6,432 nt of DNA from Methanomicrobiales archaeon (GTDB taxonomy: Archaea; Halobacteriota; Methanomicrobia; Methanomicrobiales; JACTUA01): contig JAJRDC010000097.1 of assembly GCA_028678635.1 (NCBI GenBank), positions 1-6,432 of the forward strand, in the 5' to 3' direction. The notes below the pieces were generated by a model. The model worked only from the letters and a program-made list of their open reading frames with translations, did not search any database and was not told the DNA's origin. Below are positions 1 through 6,432 of the stretch, in pieces (position 1 is the stretch's first letter; every line of letters starts with the position of its first letter). The position numbers and the translations under genes were made by a program.

Positions 1-2181
1 CTGCATCTCTCCCCGCTCCTTGGCCAGGGCAACGGCCTGCTTCCCGTACTCCTCGGCCTGGACACGGGCACGGGTGATCTCCTCATCGATGGCCGCCCGC
101 TCCGCCCGCATCTTCTCCGAAAGCGCCGTCTTCTCGTTGATCCGGGCGGTGAGATCCGCTGCCTCCTGGCCGAGAGCGGCGAGGACCTGGTGCAGCCGGG
201 CGGTCTCCTCGCCGGCGTCGATGCCGAAGCCCTTCGTCTTCTTCAGGTGGCCGCCGGTGATGGCGCCTGCCCGCTCCAGGAGCTCCCCCTCCAGCGTCAC
301 CATCCGGTACCGGCCCATCAGCTTCCGGGCATGGGCCAGGTTGTCCACGACCACGGTGGTCCCGAACACGAGGGCAAAGGCCTTCGCGTACTGCTTTTCG
401 TGCTGGACCAGGCTTACCGCATAGTCCACGACACCAGGATCCGCTTCCAGCACCGGGAGGCCGGGGGGCTTCAGCCTGGTGAGGGGCAGGAAGGTGAACC
501 GGCCCATCTTCTGGGCCTTCAGGAACTCGATGGCCTTTGCCGCCACCTCGTCGTCCCGGACCACGATGCTCCGGATCTTTCCCCCGGCCGCCACCGAGAG
601 GGCGGTTGCGTACTCCGGCGCCACCTTCCCCAGCTGGCCGATGGTGCCGTACACGCCATCCATCGCCAGGATGGCCCGGAGTGCCTTGTCCCCGCCCTCG
701 CCCCCTGCCTGTTCCTGGGCCTCGAGACGCATCAGCTCCCGCTCGTGGGTCTTCACCTCCCCCTGCAGCTTCTCGAAGTCGGACCGGAGGGAGAAGAGAC
801 CACTCTCGATGGCAGCCAGTTCCCGGTCCAGCGCCTCCTTGCGGCCGGAGGCATCGGCGAGGGCCTTCTCGCAGGCAGCGGCCTCCTCCTCCCTGGCCCT
901 GATATCGCCGTCGATCGTGGAGAGGCTCCCCGCGATCCGCTCGTTCTCCGAGGTCCTGACCCGGGACCGCTCGATGAGGGCATCCTTCTTCCGCAGGATC
1001 TCGGCCCGGGCGTTCTTTGCCGCCTCCACCTGCTCCATCAGCCGGAAGAGTTCGTCCCGGGCCCCCTCCGCGCTGGAGCTCCGCCCCGTGATCTCGGTGT
1101 TCAGCTTGTTCACGGCTTCCTGCAGCTTCTGGAACTCCATGGCCATGTTGGCCCGGTCAATGGACTGGTTCCGGATCGCATCCGTCACCTCGGTGACCTT
1201 GCCCTCCGCCCGTTTCGCGTCCAGGTAGATCCGGTTTACCTCTTCCAGGTTCGCCTCCTTCTCCTGCTTGAGGCGGGTGATGCTCTCCTTTGCCGCGGTG
1301 ATGGCGCCTTTCTCCGTCTCCTGGCCCGAGACGAGCGTCAGGTACTCCGGGCCGCTCTTCTGGCTGATCTGGTCGTCCACCCCCTTCAGCTCGTCGGCGA
1401 GAGCCTTTGAGTGTTCCTCCTGCTTCGTCCGGGCATCCTGGGCCTTCTTCTGCTTGTCCTCCTCGCCGCCGATGACCTCGAGGAGGGTGGAGAGCTCCCT
1501 CTCCTTCTCAGCGAGCTCTGCCGCTGACCGGCACTCCTGGAAACGTTTCAGCTGGTCCTGCCACTTCCGGTACTCGAGGGCCCGTTCCCGCTCGGTGGCC
1601 AGTTCCGCGAGGCGCTGGTCCAGCTCGTGGAGGAGAACCTCCTCACGGTCGATCCGCTCCCGGACCACTTCCAGCTCCTGCAGGGCCTGGTCCTTCTTGG
1701 CATCGAACTCGGCAACGCCCGCGATCTCGTCCAGGATCTTCCGGCGCTCGCCGTCCGACATCTGCATGATCTTGGTGATGTCTCCCTGCATCACCACGTT
1801 GTACCCCTCAGGCTTTATCCCGACTCTCGACAGGTGGGCAATGACATCCGACTGGGAGACGAGCCGGTTATTCAGGTAATTATAGCTGTAATAGCCGTTG
1901 GGGGTCCGCTTGATCCGGCGCCGGACGATGGTCCCGTCCGAGAAGGTGAGGGAGACCTCGGCATTGTTCTTTTTCGTGTTCAGGTTCAGGAGGTCGGTGA
2001 GCTTTTCCGCCCGCAGGCCCCGGGAGGTGGAGAGGGCCAGGCAGAAGAGGATCGCGTCGATGATATTGGATTTCCCTGACCCGTTCGGGCCCGAGATGAC
2101 GGTGGATTTCTCGAAGAAAGGGATGGTCGTCTTTCGGGCGAAAGACTTGAAATTGTCAATCTCCAGTTCCGTGATGTGCAC
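1..2181 (-). CDS. smc: Chromosome segregation/condensation ATPase SMC, N-terminal 727 residues (C-terminus outside window)
   Basis: Structural maintenance of chromosomes protein, the ATPase arm of the archaeal condensin that loops and compacts DNA, usually with ScpA/ScpB partners. I translated the minus-strand frame from the GTG at 2181 to base 1 and found no stop. Seen in order: the N-terminal ATPase half with an N-F-K-S-F motif (10-14) and Walker A GPNGSGKSN (31-39); an R-R-R-I-K / NGYYSYNYLNN segment; Q-loop VVMQGD with Q132; a long heptad-rich coiled coil, about 165-500; a globular hinge, about 505-647, running from DGVYGTIGQL to the glycine-rich GAITGG; then the start of the returning coiled coil. 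The signature motif (LSGG) and Walker B must lie beyond base 1. Family length is about 1,150-1,200 residues, so roughly 60% is present. GTG is chosen because Walker A sits at the usual distance, AGGAGATC precedes it, and no ATG lies in frame upstream. It lies 47 nt behind the coiled-coil gene, probably co-transcribed. Confidence 0.97.
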   Translation of the reverse strand, partial: MHITELEIDNFKSFARKTTIPFFEKSTVISGPNGSGKSNIIDAILFCLALSTSRGLRAEKLTDLLNLNTKKNNAEVSLTFSDGTIVRRRIKRTPNGYYSYNYLNNRLVSQSDVIAHLSRVGIKPEGYNVVMQGDITKIMQMSDGERRKILDEIAGVAEFDAKKDQALQELEVVRERIDREEVLLHELDQRLAELATERERALEYRKWQDQLKRFQECRSAAELAEKERELSTLLEVIGGEEDKQKKAQDARTKQEEHSKALADELKGVDDQISQKSGPEYLTLVSGQETEKGAITAAKESITRLKQEKEANLEEVNRIYLDAKRAEGKVTEVTDAIRNQSIDRANMAMEFQKLQEAVNKLNTEITGRSSSAEGARDELFRLMEQVEAAKNARAEILRKKDALIERSRVRTSENERIAGSLSTIDGDIRAREEEAAACEKALADASGRKEALDRELAAIESGLFSLRSDFEKLQGEVKTHERELMRLEAQEQAGGEGGDKALRAILAMDGVYGTIGQLGKVAPEYATALSVAAGGKIRSIVVRDDEVAAKAIEFLKAQKMGRFTFLPLTRLKPPGLPVLEADPGVVDYAVSLVQHEKQYAKAFALVFGTTVVVDNLAHARKLMGRYRMVTLEGELLERAGAITGGHLKKTKGFGIDAGEETARLHQVLAALGQEAADLTARINEKTALSEKMRAERAAIDEEITRARVQAEEYGKQAVALAKERGEMQ

Positions 2182-2189
2182 TGCAGCCG

Positions 2190-2196
2190 GATCTCC
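2190..2196 (-). promoter_or_regulatory. Ribosome binding site for smc
   Basis: On the minus strand GGAGATC lies 8 nt before the GTG codon at 2181. It is a partial match to the archaeal anti-Shine-Dalgarno target GGAGGTGATC. It supports the GTG start, since no ATG exists in frame between here and the preceding gene. Confidence 0.6.
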
Positions 2197-2228
2197 TGCG
2201 GATGGTGAGTAGAGGGGGAGGGGCTGAT

Positions 2229-2669
2229 CTACTTCTTCTCCTTGTCGTCCTCAACCGCGTAGATGAGCGGGTTCTTCCCGCCCTCCTTGCTACCCTGGTC
2301 CGGTTTTCCCTTGGCCCGGAGGCGGGCGGCAGCTTTTGCGGAGGCAACAATGTAATCCGAGTCCGTCCGCTGCTCCTCCTTCATGGTGCCGTCAGATTGC
2401 ATGATCTTGGCCGTTTTCTGGCCCTCCGGCTGGCCCAGAGGGGTTTTGCCCCCCTTGCCCGGCTGGATGGTGACCGTCGATCCCGTGGTCCGCACGACCT
2501 GCGGTCTCGGGCGCTCCTCCATCCGGCTGTTCATTCGTTCCACGATGGATTTCAGGTCCAGGAGCTCGTTCGTAAGACCCTTCGTCAGGGCCTCCAGTTC
2601 CCTCACCTTCTTCTCCAGTTCCCCGATCCGGTCAGCCGAGCCGGGGCCAGATGCCATCTCCCCTGCCAT
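2229..2669 (-). CDS. Uncharacterised coiled-coil protein with charged C-terminal tail, upstream of smc
   Basis: I do not recognise this protein. With the ATG at 2669 it has 146 residues and no signal peptide or membrane segment, so it should be cytoplasmic. Residues 13-52 form a clear coiled coil with hydrophobics at 15, 18, 22, 25, 32, 36, 39, 43, 46 and 50 (strict 3/4 spacing). A Gly/Pro/Lys-rich linker follows (53-85), then a polar segment with an Ala-rich stretch around 106-119 (YIVASAKAAARLRAKG), a lysine-rich part, and a short end NPLIYAVEDDKEKK. An in-frame GTG at 2675 is possible, but GGAGTGA (2676-2682) would then abut it with no spacer, whereas it sits 6 nt before the ATG at 2669. 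A further ATG at 2657 has GGGGAG directly adjacent, too close. The gene reads into smc with a 47-nt gap, which suggests a role linked to chromosome structure, but only by position. The function is unknown. Confidence 0.8.
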   Translation of the reverse strand: MAGEMASGPGSADRIGELEKKVRELEALTKGLTNELLDLKSIVERMNSRMEERPRPQVVRTTGSTVTIQPGKGGKTPLGQPEGQKTAKIMQSDGTMKEEQRTDSDYIVASAKAAARLRAKGKPDQGSKEGGKNPLIYAVEDDKEKK

Positions 2670-2675
2670 GCGCAC

Positions 2676-2682
2676 TCACTCC
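2676..2682 (-). promoter_or_regulatory. Ribosome binding site deciding the start of the coiled-coil gene
   Basis: GGAGTGA on the minus strand is the archaeal GGAGGTGA site with one G missing. It ends 6 nt before the ATG at 2669 and directly against the GTG at 2675, so it favours the ATG as start. Confidence 0.6.
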
Positions 2683-2708
2683 AGTTCCAGGCATTCCCTG
2701 TCCCGTCC

Positions 2709-2743
2709 GGGAACATATCCGCGTCCGGCGGGAATTTATCCCG
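2709..2743. repeat. Two similar GGGAA-NN-TATCC elements 21 bp apart, possible operator pair
   Basis: GGGAACATATCCG (2709-2721) and GGGAATTTATCCCG (2730-2743) share GGGAA..TATCC in the same orientation, offset by exactly 21 bp, about two helical turns. The second is flanked as an inverted repeat, CGGGA-ATTTA-TCCCG (2729-2743). Both lie in the divergent intergenic region, between the AT-rich island and the minus-strand gene. This placement suits a dimeric regulator, but two copies at one locus may be chance, and the second copy overlaps a possible minus-strand TATA box (ATAAATT). Confidence 0.3.
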
Positions 2744-2785
2744 ATAACTCTGTATGAATATTTGTTTTGACATCTATATCCTTTG
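2730..2785. promoter_or_regulatory. AT-rich divergent promoter region between the smc unit and the glyA operon
   Basis: This is the only AT-rich stretch of its size in the window and it lies between two divergently read gene sets. For the glyA operon, the best TATA-like element on the plus strand is CTATATC (2774-2780). A start about 25 nt downstream would leave a leader of roughly 75 nt before the ATG at 2881. For the minus strand, CAAATATTC (2764-2756), preceded by an A-rich stretch, or GGGATAAATT (2742-2733) could serve. None is a perfect TTTAWATA match, and the assignment rests on composition and position. Confidence 0.4.
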
Positions 2786-2880
2786 TGTAGGCGCGGGAAG
2801 CGGGCACTGTGGACCGGTGCAGGAGAAGAGCGCGTACGGTTGGAAAGGCTCTTACGATCCGGGCTCCCTCTCTTCTATAC

Positions 2881-4119
2881 ATGTCGTATCTTGCCCGTGT
2901 GGATCCGGAGATGGCCGAGATCCTGGAGAAGGAACGCCAGCGCCAGACGAACGGCCTCGAGCTCATCGCCTCGGAGAACATCGTGAGCCGGGCAGTCCTG
3001 GAGACCACGGGATCGATCATGACCAACAAGTATGCCGAGGGATACCCGGGCAAGCGGTACTACGGCGGGTGCGAGTTCTATGACATGGCCGAGAACCTGG
3101 CCCGGGACCGCCTGAAGCAGCTCTTCGGGGCAAAGCATGCCAACGTCCAGCCCCACTCCGGCACCCAGGCCAACATGGCGGTCTACTTCTCGGTGATGGA
3201 GATGAAGGACGTGCTCATGTCCATGTCCCTCTCCCAGGGGGGCCACCTCTCCCATGGCTCGCCGGCCAACTTCTCGGGCCGGCTCTTCACCGTGAAGCCC
3301 TACGGCGTGGACCCCCAGACCGAAATGCTGGACTACGGCCAGGTCGGCGAGATCGCCCGGAAGGAGAAGCCGAAGGTGATCGTCTGCGGGGCCTCGGCCT
3401 ACCCCCGGACCATCGACTTCAAGGCCTTTGCCGAGATCGCCGAGTCGGTGGGGGCCTACTGCATGGCCGATATCGCCCACATCGCCGGCATGTGCGCGAC
3501 GGGCGTCCACCCGTCCCCGGTGAACGTGGTACACTTCACCACCACCACCACCCACAAGACCCTCCGGGGGCCACGGGGCGGTGTCATCATGGCGGAACCG
3601 GACCATGCCCAGGCCGTGGACAAGGCGGTCTTCCCCGGCATGCAGGGCGGGCCCCTGATGCACATCATCGCGGCAAAGGCGGTCTGCTTCAAGGAGGCCC
3701 TCCGCCCTTCCTTCCGGGACTACAACCGGCAGATCGTGAAGAACTGCAAGACCGTGGCGGCAGCCCTCATGGACAACGGCCTCCGGCTGGTCTCCGGCGG
3801 TACTGACAACCATCTCCTCCTCATTGATCTCACGGACCTCGGGATCACCGGCATCGACGCCGAGAACGCCCTGGGGAAGGCCGGGATCACGGTGAACAAG
3901 AACACGATCCCCCGGGAGACCCGGAGCCCCTTTGTGACAAGCGGCCTCCGGATAGGTACCCCCGCCGTGACCAGCCGGGGGATGAAGGAGGAGGAGATGC
4001 GTTTTGTCGGCGATCGCATCGCCCACGTGCTCAAGGATATCGCGAACACCTCGCGCCAGGCCCAGGTGAAGGCCGAGGTCCAGGCGCTGGCATCGAAGTT
4101 CCCCATCTACCCCGAGTGA
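2881..4119 (+). CDS. glyA: Serine hydroxymethyltransferase (glycine hydroxymethyltransferase)
   Basis: PLP enzyme that converts serine plus a tetrahydropterin carrier to glycine and the methylene-pterin, the main entry of C1 units into biosynthesis. From the ATG at 2881 it has 412 residues, normal for the prokaryotic family. The functional residues fall at the same numbers as in the well-studied Bacillus enzyme: Y51, E53 and Y61 ([15 protein letters not shown]), D197 and H200 (ADIAHIAG), PLP lysine K226 ([14 protein letters not shown]) and the substrate carboxylate arginine R357 ([14 protein letters not shown]). It should therefore be active. The frame stays open back to a GTG at 2809, but those 24 extra residues are arginine-rich and unlike the family, whereas [11 protein letters not shown] is a normal start. 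No good Shine-Dalgarno site precedes the ATG. It is first gene of the plus-strand set and its TGA is 1 nt from folD. With FolD next door, tetrahydrofolate is the likely carrier, although some methanogen SHMTs use methanopterin. Confidence 0.98.
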   Translation: MSYLARVDPEMAEILEKERQRQTNGLELIASENIVSRAVLETTGSIMTNKYAEGYPGKRYYGGCEFYDMAENLARDRLKQLFGAKHANVQPHSGTQANMAVYFSVMEMKDVLMSMSLSQGGHLSHGSPANFSGRLFTVKPYGVDPQTEMLDYGQVGEIARKEKPKVIVCGASAYPRTIDFKAFAEIAESVGAYCMADIAHIAGMCATGVHPSPVNVVHFTTTTTHKTLRGPRGGVIMAEPDHAQAVDKAVFPGMQGGPLMHIIAAKAVCFKEALRPSFRDYNRQIVKNCKTVAAALMDNGLRLVSGGTDNHLLLIDLTDLGITGIDAENALGKAGITVNKNTIPRETRSPFVTSGLRIGTPAVTSRGMKEEEMRFVGDRIAHVLKDIANTSRQAQVKAEVQALASKFPIYPE

Positions 4120-4120
4120 C

Positions 4121-4960
4121 ATGATCCTGGACGGGAAACAGGTTGCGGCGCAACGGCTGGAAGCCCTGAAGGGGGAGATCCGCTCCTCCGGCCTCTCCCC
4201 GCGCCTCGCCACCGTCCTAGTCGGCGATGATCCGTCGTCCCGCCTCTATGTGAGGCTGAAGCACGAGGCCTGCGGGAAAGTGGGGATCGGTTCCGTGGGA
4301 AGGACCCTCCCCGCGGAGGCCACGACGGATGACGTGGTCGGTGTGGTCCGGGAACTGAACCGGGACAAGGATATCGACGGGATCCTGGTCCAGCTCCCCC
4401 TCCCGCCGCAGGTCGAAATCCCGCGGGTGCTGGAGGCGGTGGATCCGGGGATGGACGTGGACGGATTCCATCCGTGCAACCTGGGCCGGCTCATGGCGGG
4501 TTCACCCCTCTTTGTCCCGGCAACACCCCGGGGGATCATGCACCTCTTCCTCCACTACCGGATCCCCCTCGCAGGCCGGAACGCGGTGGTGGTGGGGAGG
4601 TCCATCGACGTGGGAAAGCCCCTCGCCGCCCTTCTCACCGCCGCCGATGTCACCGTGACCCTCTGCCACTCGAAGACCCGTGACCTGGCCGCCGTCACCC
4701 GGGGGGCGGAGATCCTTGTCTCGGCGACCGGCCGCCCCCGTTCCATCTCGGCACCGATGGTCCGGAAGGGGGCCGTCGTGGTGGACGTGGGGGCCGGGTA
4801 CCGGGACGGGAAACTCTGCGGCGACGTGGACTTCGCCGCCGTGAGCCAGGTGGCCTCAGCCGTGACACCGGTGCCGGGCGGCGTGGGGCCCATGACCATT
4901 GTATCGCTCCTGGAGAATACCCTCCAGGCAGCACGGATGCGGCGATGCCCGCCTGCCTGA
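4121..4960 (+). CDS. folD: Bifunctional methylene-tetrahydrofolate dehydrogenase / methenyl-tetrahydrofolate cyclohydrolase
   Basis: Oxidises 5,10-methylene-THF with NAD(P)+ to methenyl-THF and hydrolyses this to 10-formyl-THF, so it takes GlyA's product on towards formyl donors for purines. It has 279 residues, near the usual 280-300. The N-terminal catalytic domain has [14 protein letters not shown] with Y43 and the catalytic lysine K47, GILVQLPLP with Q91, and DVDGFHP with D114; these match Y50, K54, Q98 and D121 of the E. coli enzyme at a constant offset of 7. PATPRGIM (133-140) follows. The Rossmann domain has [12 protein letters not shown] (156-167), the SIDVGKP variant common in archaea, then CHSKT, and the family end motif [12 protein letters not shown]. 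The ATG lies 1 nt after the glyA stop and the last 16 bases overlap the next gene, so translational coupling is likely. In Methanosarcina barkeri FolD is tetrahydrofolate-specific, which argues that this organism uses real folate as well as a methanopterin. Confidence 0.97.
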   Translation: MILDGKQVAAQRLEALKGEIRSSGLSPRLATVLVGDDPSSRLYVRLKHEACGKVGIGSVGRTLPAEATTDDVVGVVRELNRDKDIDGILVQLPLPPQVEIPRVLEAVDPGMDVDGFHPCNLGRLMAGSPLFVPATPRGIMHLFLHYRIPLAGRNAVVVGRSIDVGKPLAALLTAADVTVTLCHSKTRDLAAVTRGAEILVSATGRPRSISAPMVRKGAVVVDVGAGYRDGKLCGDVDFAAVSQVASAVTPVPGGVGPMTIVSLLENTLQAARMRRCPPA

Positions 4961-5748
4961 TCGGGAAGCTCAAGGTGGGGGACGGGGCCCCCGTGCGCCT
5001 CATGGGTGTCATCAACTGCAGCCCCGAGTCCTTCTACGCAGGATCTTATGTCCCGCCCGGACACGTCCGGGAGCAGGCCCTGGCCATGATCCGTGACGGG
5101 GCCGATATGATCGATATCGGTGCCCGTGCCACCGGTCCCGGGACCCCATCCCTCCCCCCGTCCGCGGAGAGGGCCCGGATGGAGGAGGCACTCTCGGCGC
5201 TGGACGGGAGCGGGATCCCGGTCTCGGTGGACACGACGGTCCCGGAGGTGCTGGAAGCCTGCCTGCGCCATGATGTGGCGGCGGTGAACGATATCCGGGG
5301 CCTGGCGGATCCCCTGTTCGGCCAGCTGGTTTCCGGGAGCGGTCTCCCCCTCATTGCCATGGCATCGCGGGTCCGGCCCGGCGATGCCCGGACCCTGGAG
5401 GAGACGGTGGAGAACCTGAAGGGAGTCATGGCCCGCTGTGCCCGCCATGAGATTGACCAGTACATCCTGGACCCTGCCATCGGGCTCTGGGTGCAGGGCA
5501 GGACACCGGCCCTGGACTGGCTCCTCTGCCGGAACTTCCGTCGCTTCACGGAATTCGACCGGCCGGTGCTGGCCGCCGTCTCCCGCAAGTCCTTCCTGGG
5601 GGATTTACTGGGCCGTGATCCGAAGGGGCGCCTGGCCGGAAGCCTGGCCGTGACCGTTCTCCTCGTCCGGCAGGGGGCCGCAATGGTGCGGACCCATGAC
5701 GTGAAGGAGACCAGGGACGCCCTCGCGGTCCTGCAGCGGATGGGGTGA
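4945..5748 (+). CDS. folP: Dihydropteroate synthase family protein (archaeal short type)
   Basis: TIM-barrel pterin enzyme of the dihydropteroate synthase family, which joins a 6-hydroxymethyl-dihydropterin diphosphate to an arylamine (pABA in folate synthesis). It has 267 residues, close to bacterial FolP. Conserved pterin and diphosphate residues are present: N24 in [11 protein letters not shown] (20-30), D57 in GADMIDIG, D96 in SVDTT, N115 in VNDI, D176 in ILDPAIG, K215 in SRKSFLG, and R249/H251 in VRTHDV. Two loops differ. The bacterial GESTRPG loop reads GARATGPG (59-66), keeping the threonine but replacing the following arginine with glycine. The MHM motif after beta-5 reads MASR (139-142). 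The ATG at 4945 overlaps folD by 16 nt; the first strand and MGVIN need this upstream start, and the next ATG (5002) would remove them. Place in the operon argues for folate synthesis. The altered aryl-side loops leave room for another acceptor, such as the ribofuranosyl-aminobenzene phosphate of methanopterin. Confidence 0.9.
   Translation: MPACLIGKLKVGDGAPVRLMGVINCSPESFYAGSYVPPGHVREQALAMIRDGADMIDIGARATGPGTPSLPPSAERARMEEALSALDGSGIPVSVDTTVPEVLEACLRHDVAAVNDIRGLADPLFGQLVSGSGLPLIAMASRVRPGDARTLEETVENLKGVMARCARHEIDQYILDPAIGLWVQGRTPALDWLLCRNFRRFTEFDRPVLAAVSRKSFLGDLLGRDPKGRLAGSLAVTVLLVRQGAAMVRTHDVKETRDALAVLQRMG
5742..5748 (+). promoter_or_regulatory. Ribosome binding site for the CofE-like gene, overlapping the folP-like stop codon
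   Basis: GGGGTGA resembles the archaeal GGAGGTGA site and ends 4 nt before the ATG at 5753. Its TGA is also the stop codon of the preceding gene, so the two reading frames are likely to be coupled in translation. Confidence 0.55.
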
Positions 5749-5752
5749 AGCG

Positions 5753-6432
5753 ATGGCCCGGTCGTTCACGGTCCATGCCCTGAAGACACCCCTGATCCAG
5801 GCCGGCGACGACCTGGCAGCCGTGCTCACCGATGCCTCCTCCAGGAGCACGGCCCGGGGGATCCGGGATGGCGACGTGATCGTGGTCGCCGAGTCGCCGG
5901 TGGCCACCGTTGAGGGTAGCGCCGTGGTGCTGGAGGGCGTCGTTCCCTCGGCCCGGGCCGTCGAGCTGGCCAACCGGTACCGGCTGGATCCGCGGGTGGC
6001 GGAGGTGATCCTCCAGGAGAGCGACGAGGTGGTGGGGGGGATCGACGGGTTCCTCCTCTCCATGGTCCATGGCACGCTCCTCCCCAACGCGGGGGTGGAC
6101 CTCTCCAATACCCCGCCGGGGACCGCTCTCCCGCTTCCGAAGGATCCGGACGGGAGCGCCGTCCGGCTCCGGCAGGCCCTGGAGCAGCGGACGGGGGCGA
6201 AGGTGGGGGTCATCATTGCCGACAGCCGGACCCATGCGATGCGCCTCGGGTGCAGCAGCGTGGCCATCGGCTGCGCCGGCATCCGGGCGGTGATCGACGA
6301 GCGGGGGAAGCGGGATCTCTTCGGGAGGGAGCTGCACGTGACCCAGAGGGCGGTGGCGGACAACATCGCCTCGGCGGCGGTGCTCCTCATGGGGGAGACC
6401 GACGAATCGGTGCCGGCGGCGCTCGTCCGGGG
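5753..6432 (+). CDS. CofE-like (COG1478) gamma-glutamyl ligase family protein, 3' end outside window
   Basis: Relative of coenzyme F420-0:L-glutamate ligase, a GTP-dependent enzyme that adds gamma-linked glutamate to F420-0. I translated 226 complete codons from the ATG at 5753 with no stop; the family is about 245-255 residues, so some 20-30 are missing at the right edge. Family features seen: GDDLAAVL near the start (18-25), DGDVIVVAES (39-48), QESDEVV (88-94), NAGVDLSN (112-119, metal-ligand aspartate D116), DPDGSA (131-136), GVIIADSRT (152-160, second metal-site aspartate D157), FGRELHVT (190-197), VADNIASAAVLLMGE (201-215) and a final VPAALVRG. It departs from canonical CofE in two places: DTNGR is replaced by DSRTHAMRLG, and ISKAEG by VATVEG, losing the lysine. 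This looks like the paralogous COG1478 branch rather than the F420 enzyme. In an operon with FolP-, FolD- and GlyA-type genes, ligation of glutamate to a pterin is a reasonable inferred role; F420 synthesis is the default alternative. Confidence 0.88.
   Translation, partial: MARSFTVHALKTPLIQAGDDLAAVLTDASSRSTARGIRDGDVIVVAESPVATVEGSAVVLEGVVPSARAVELANRYRLDPRVAEVILQESDEVVGGIDGFLLSMVHGTLLPNAGVDLSNTPPGTALPLPKDPDGSAVRLRQALEQRTGAKVGVIIADSRTHAMRLGCSSVAIGCAGIRAVIDERGKRDLFGRELHVTQRAVADNIASAAVLLMGETDESVPAALVR

Noticed and set aside
190..1410. A 406-codon open frame on the plus strand opposite smc
   Set aside because: Its composition (Leu/Pro/Gly/His-rich, no domain) is that of an antisense shadow of the SMC coiled coil and hinge.
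2182..2228. Possible terminator between the coiled-coil gene and smc
   Set aside because: The 47 nt hold no stable hairpin or T-tract, only a pyrimidine-rich stretch and the smc ribosome binding site, so read-through is more likely.
2809..2880. An upstream GTG start extending GlyA by 24 residues
   Set aside because: The extension is arginine-rich and unlike SHMT N-termini. With the ATG at 2881 the catalytic residues take the standard numbering of the family.
3536..3552. ACC triplet run that looks like a simple repeat
   Set aside because: It encodes the threonine run before the PLP lysine of SHMT, a conserved family motif, so it is coding constraint rather than a microsatellite.
2875..4212. 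A 445-codon open frame on the minus strand opposite glyA
   Set aside because: It is a GC-rich shadow: low-complexity His/Gly/Leu/Arg-rich protein, while the plus strand carries GlyA with every catalytic residue.
4945..4960. The 16-bp folD/folP-like overlap as a possible frameshift or gene fusion
   Set aside because: FolD ends normally after its [12 protein letters not shown] motif and the next protein starts with its own expected N-terminus, so this is ordinary operon packing.
4555..5448. A 297-codon minus-strand frame opposite folD and the DHPS gene
   Set aside because: It spans two well-supported plus-strand genes and has no recognisable domain or ribosome binding site.
5546..6390. Long minus-strand frames opposite the end of the DHPS gene and the CofE-like gene
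   Set aside because: Both are Pro/Arg/Ser-rich shadows; the plus strand encodes conserved metal-site motifs.

Overview
The window is high-GC DNA that reads as a methanogenic archaeon, most likely a GC-rich member of the Methanomicrobiales. This rests on the archaeal flavour of each protein: an archaeal SMC with a GTG start, an archaeal/Firmicutes-type GlyA, FolD with an SIDVGKP cofactor loop, a DHPS homologue with SPESFY in place of TPDSFS, and a CofE-family ligase. It also rests on the GGAG/GGTGA-type ribosome binding sites and TATA-like promoters. The genus is inference; no rRNA or tRNA gene is present to test it.

Left half, minus strand (1-2669): the first 727 codons of smc run off the left edge of the window. 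Just upstream is a 146-residue coiled-coil and charged-tail protein that I do not recognise, read in the same direction 47 nt before smc. They probably form one transcription unit for chromosome organisation.

Middle (about 2670-2880): a divergent intergenic region with the only AT-rich island in the window (about 2730-2785). It probably holds back-to-back promoters and has a pair of similar GGGAA..TATCC elements 21 bp apart.

Right half, plus strand (2881-6432): a tightly packed set of four genes with 1 nt, -16 nt and 4 nt junctions. They are glyA (serine hydroxymethyltransferase), folD (methylene-THF dehydrogenase/cyclohydrolase), a short divergent dihydropteroate synthase (folP-like), and a COG1478/CofE-family gamma-glutamyl ligase cut off by the right edge. 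GlyA and FolD interconvert C1 units on a folate-type carrier. The DHPS homologue would make the pteroate skeleton. The CofE-like ligase, which departs from canonical CofE at key motifs, is a plausible stand-in for the missing FolC that adds glutamate to dihydropteroate. The most interesting reading is therefore a compact folate-making and folate-using operon, separate from the methanopterin cofactors of methanogenesis. An alternative is that the last two genes serve a methanopterin-type cofactor. There are no mobile elements, CRISPR arrays, RNA genes or clear terminators.
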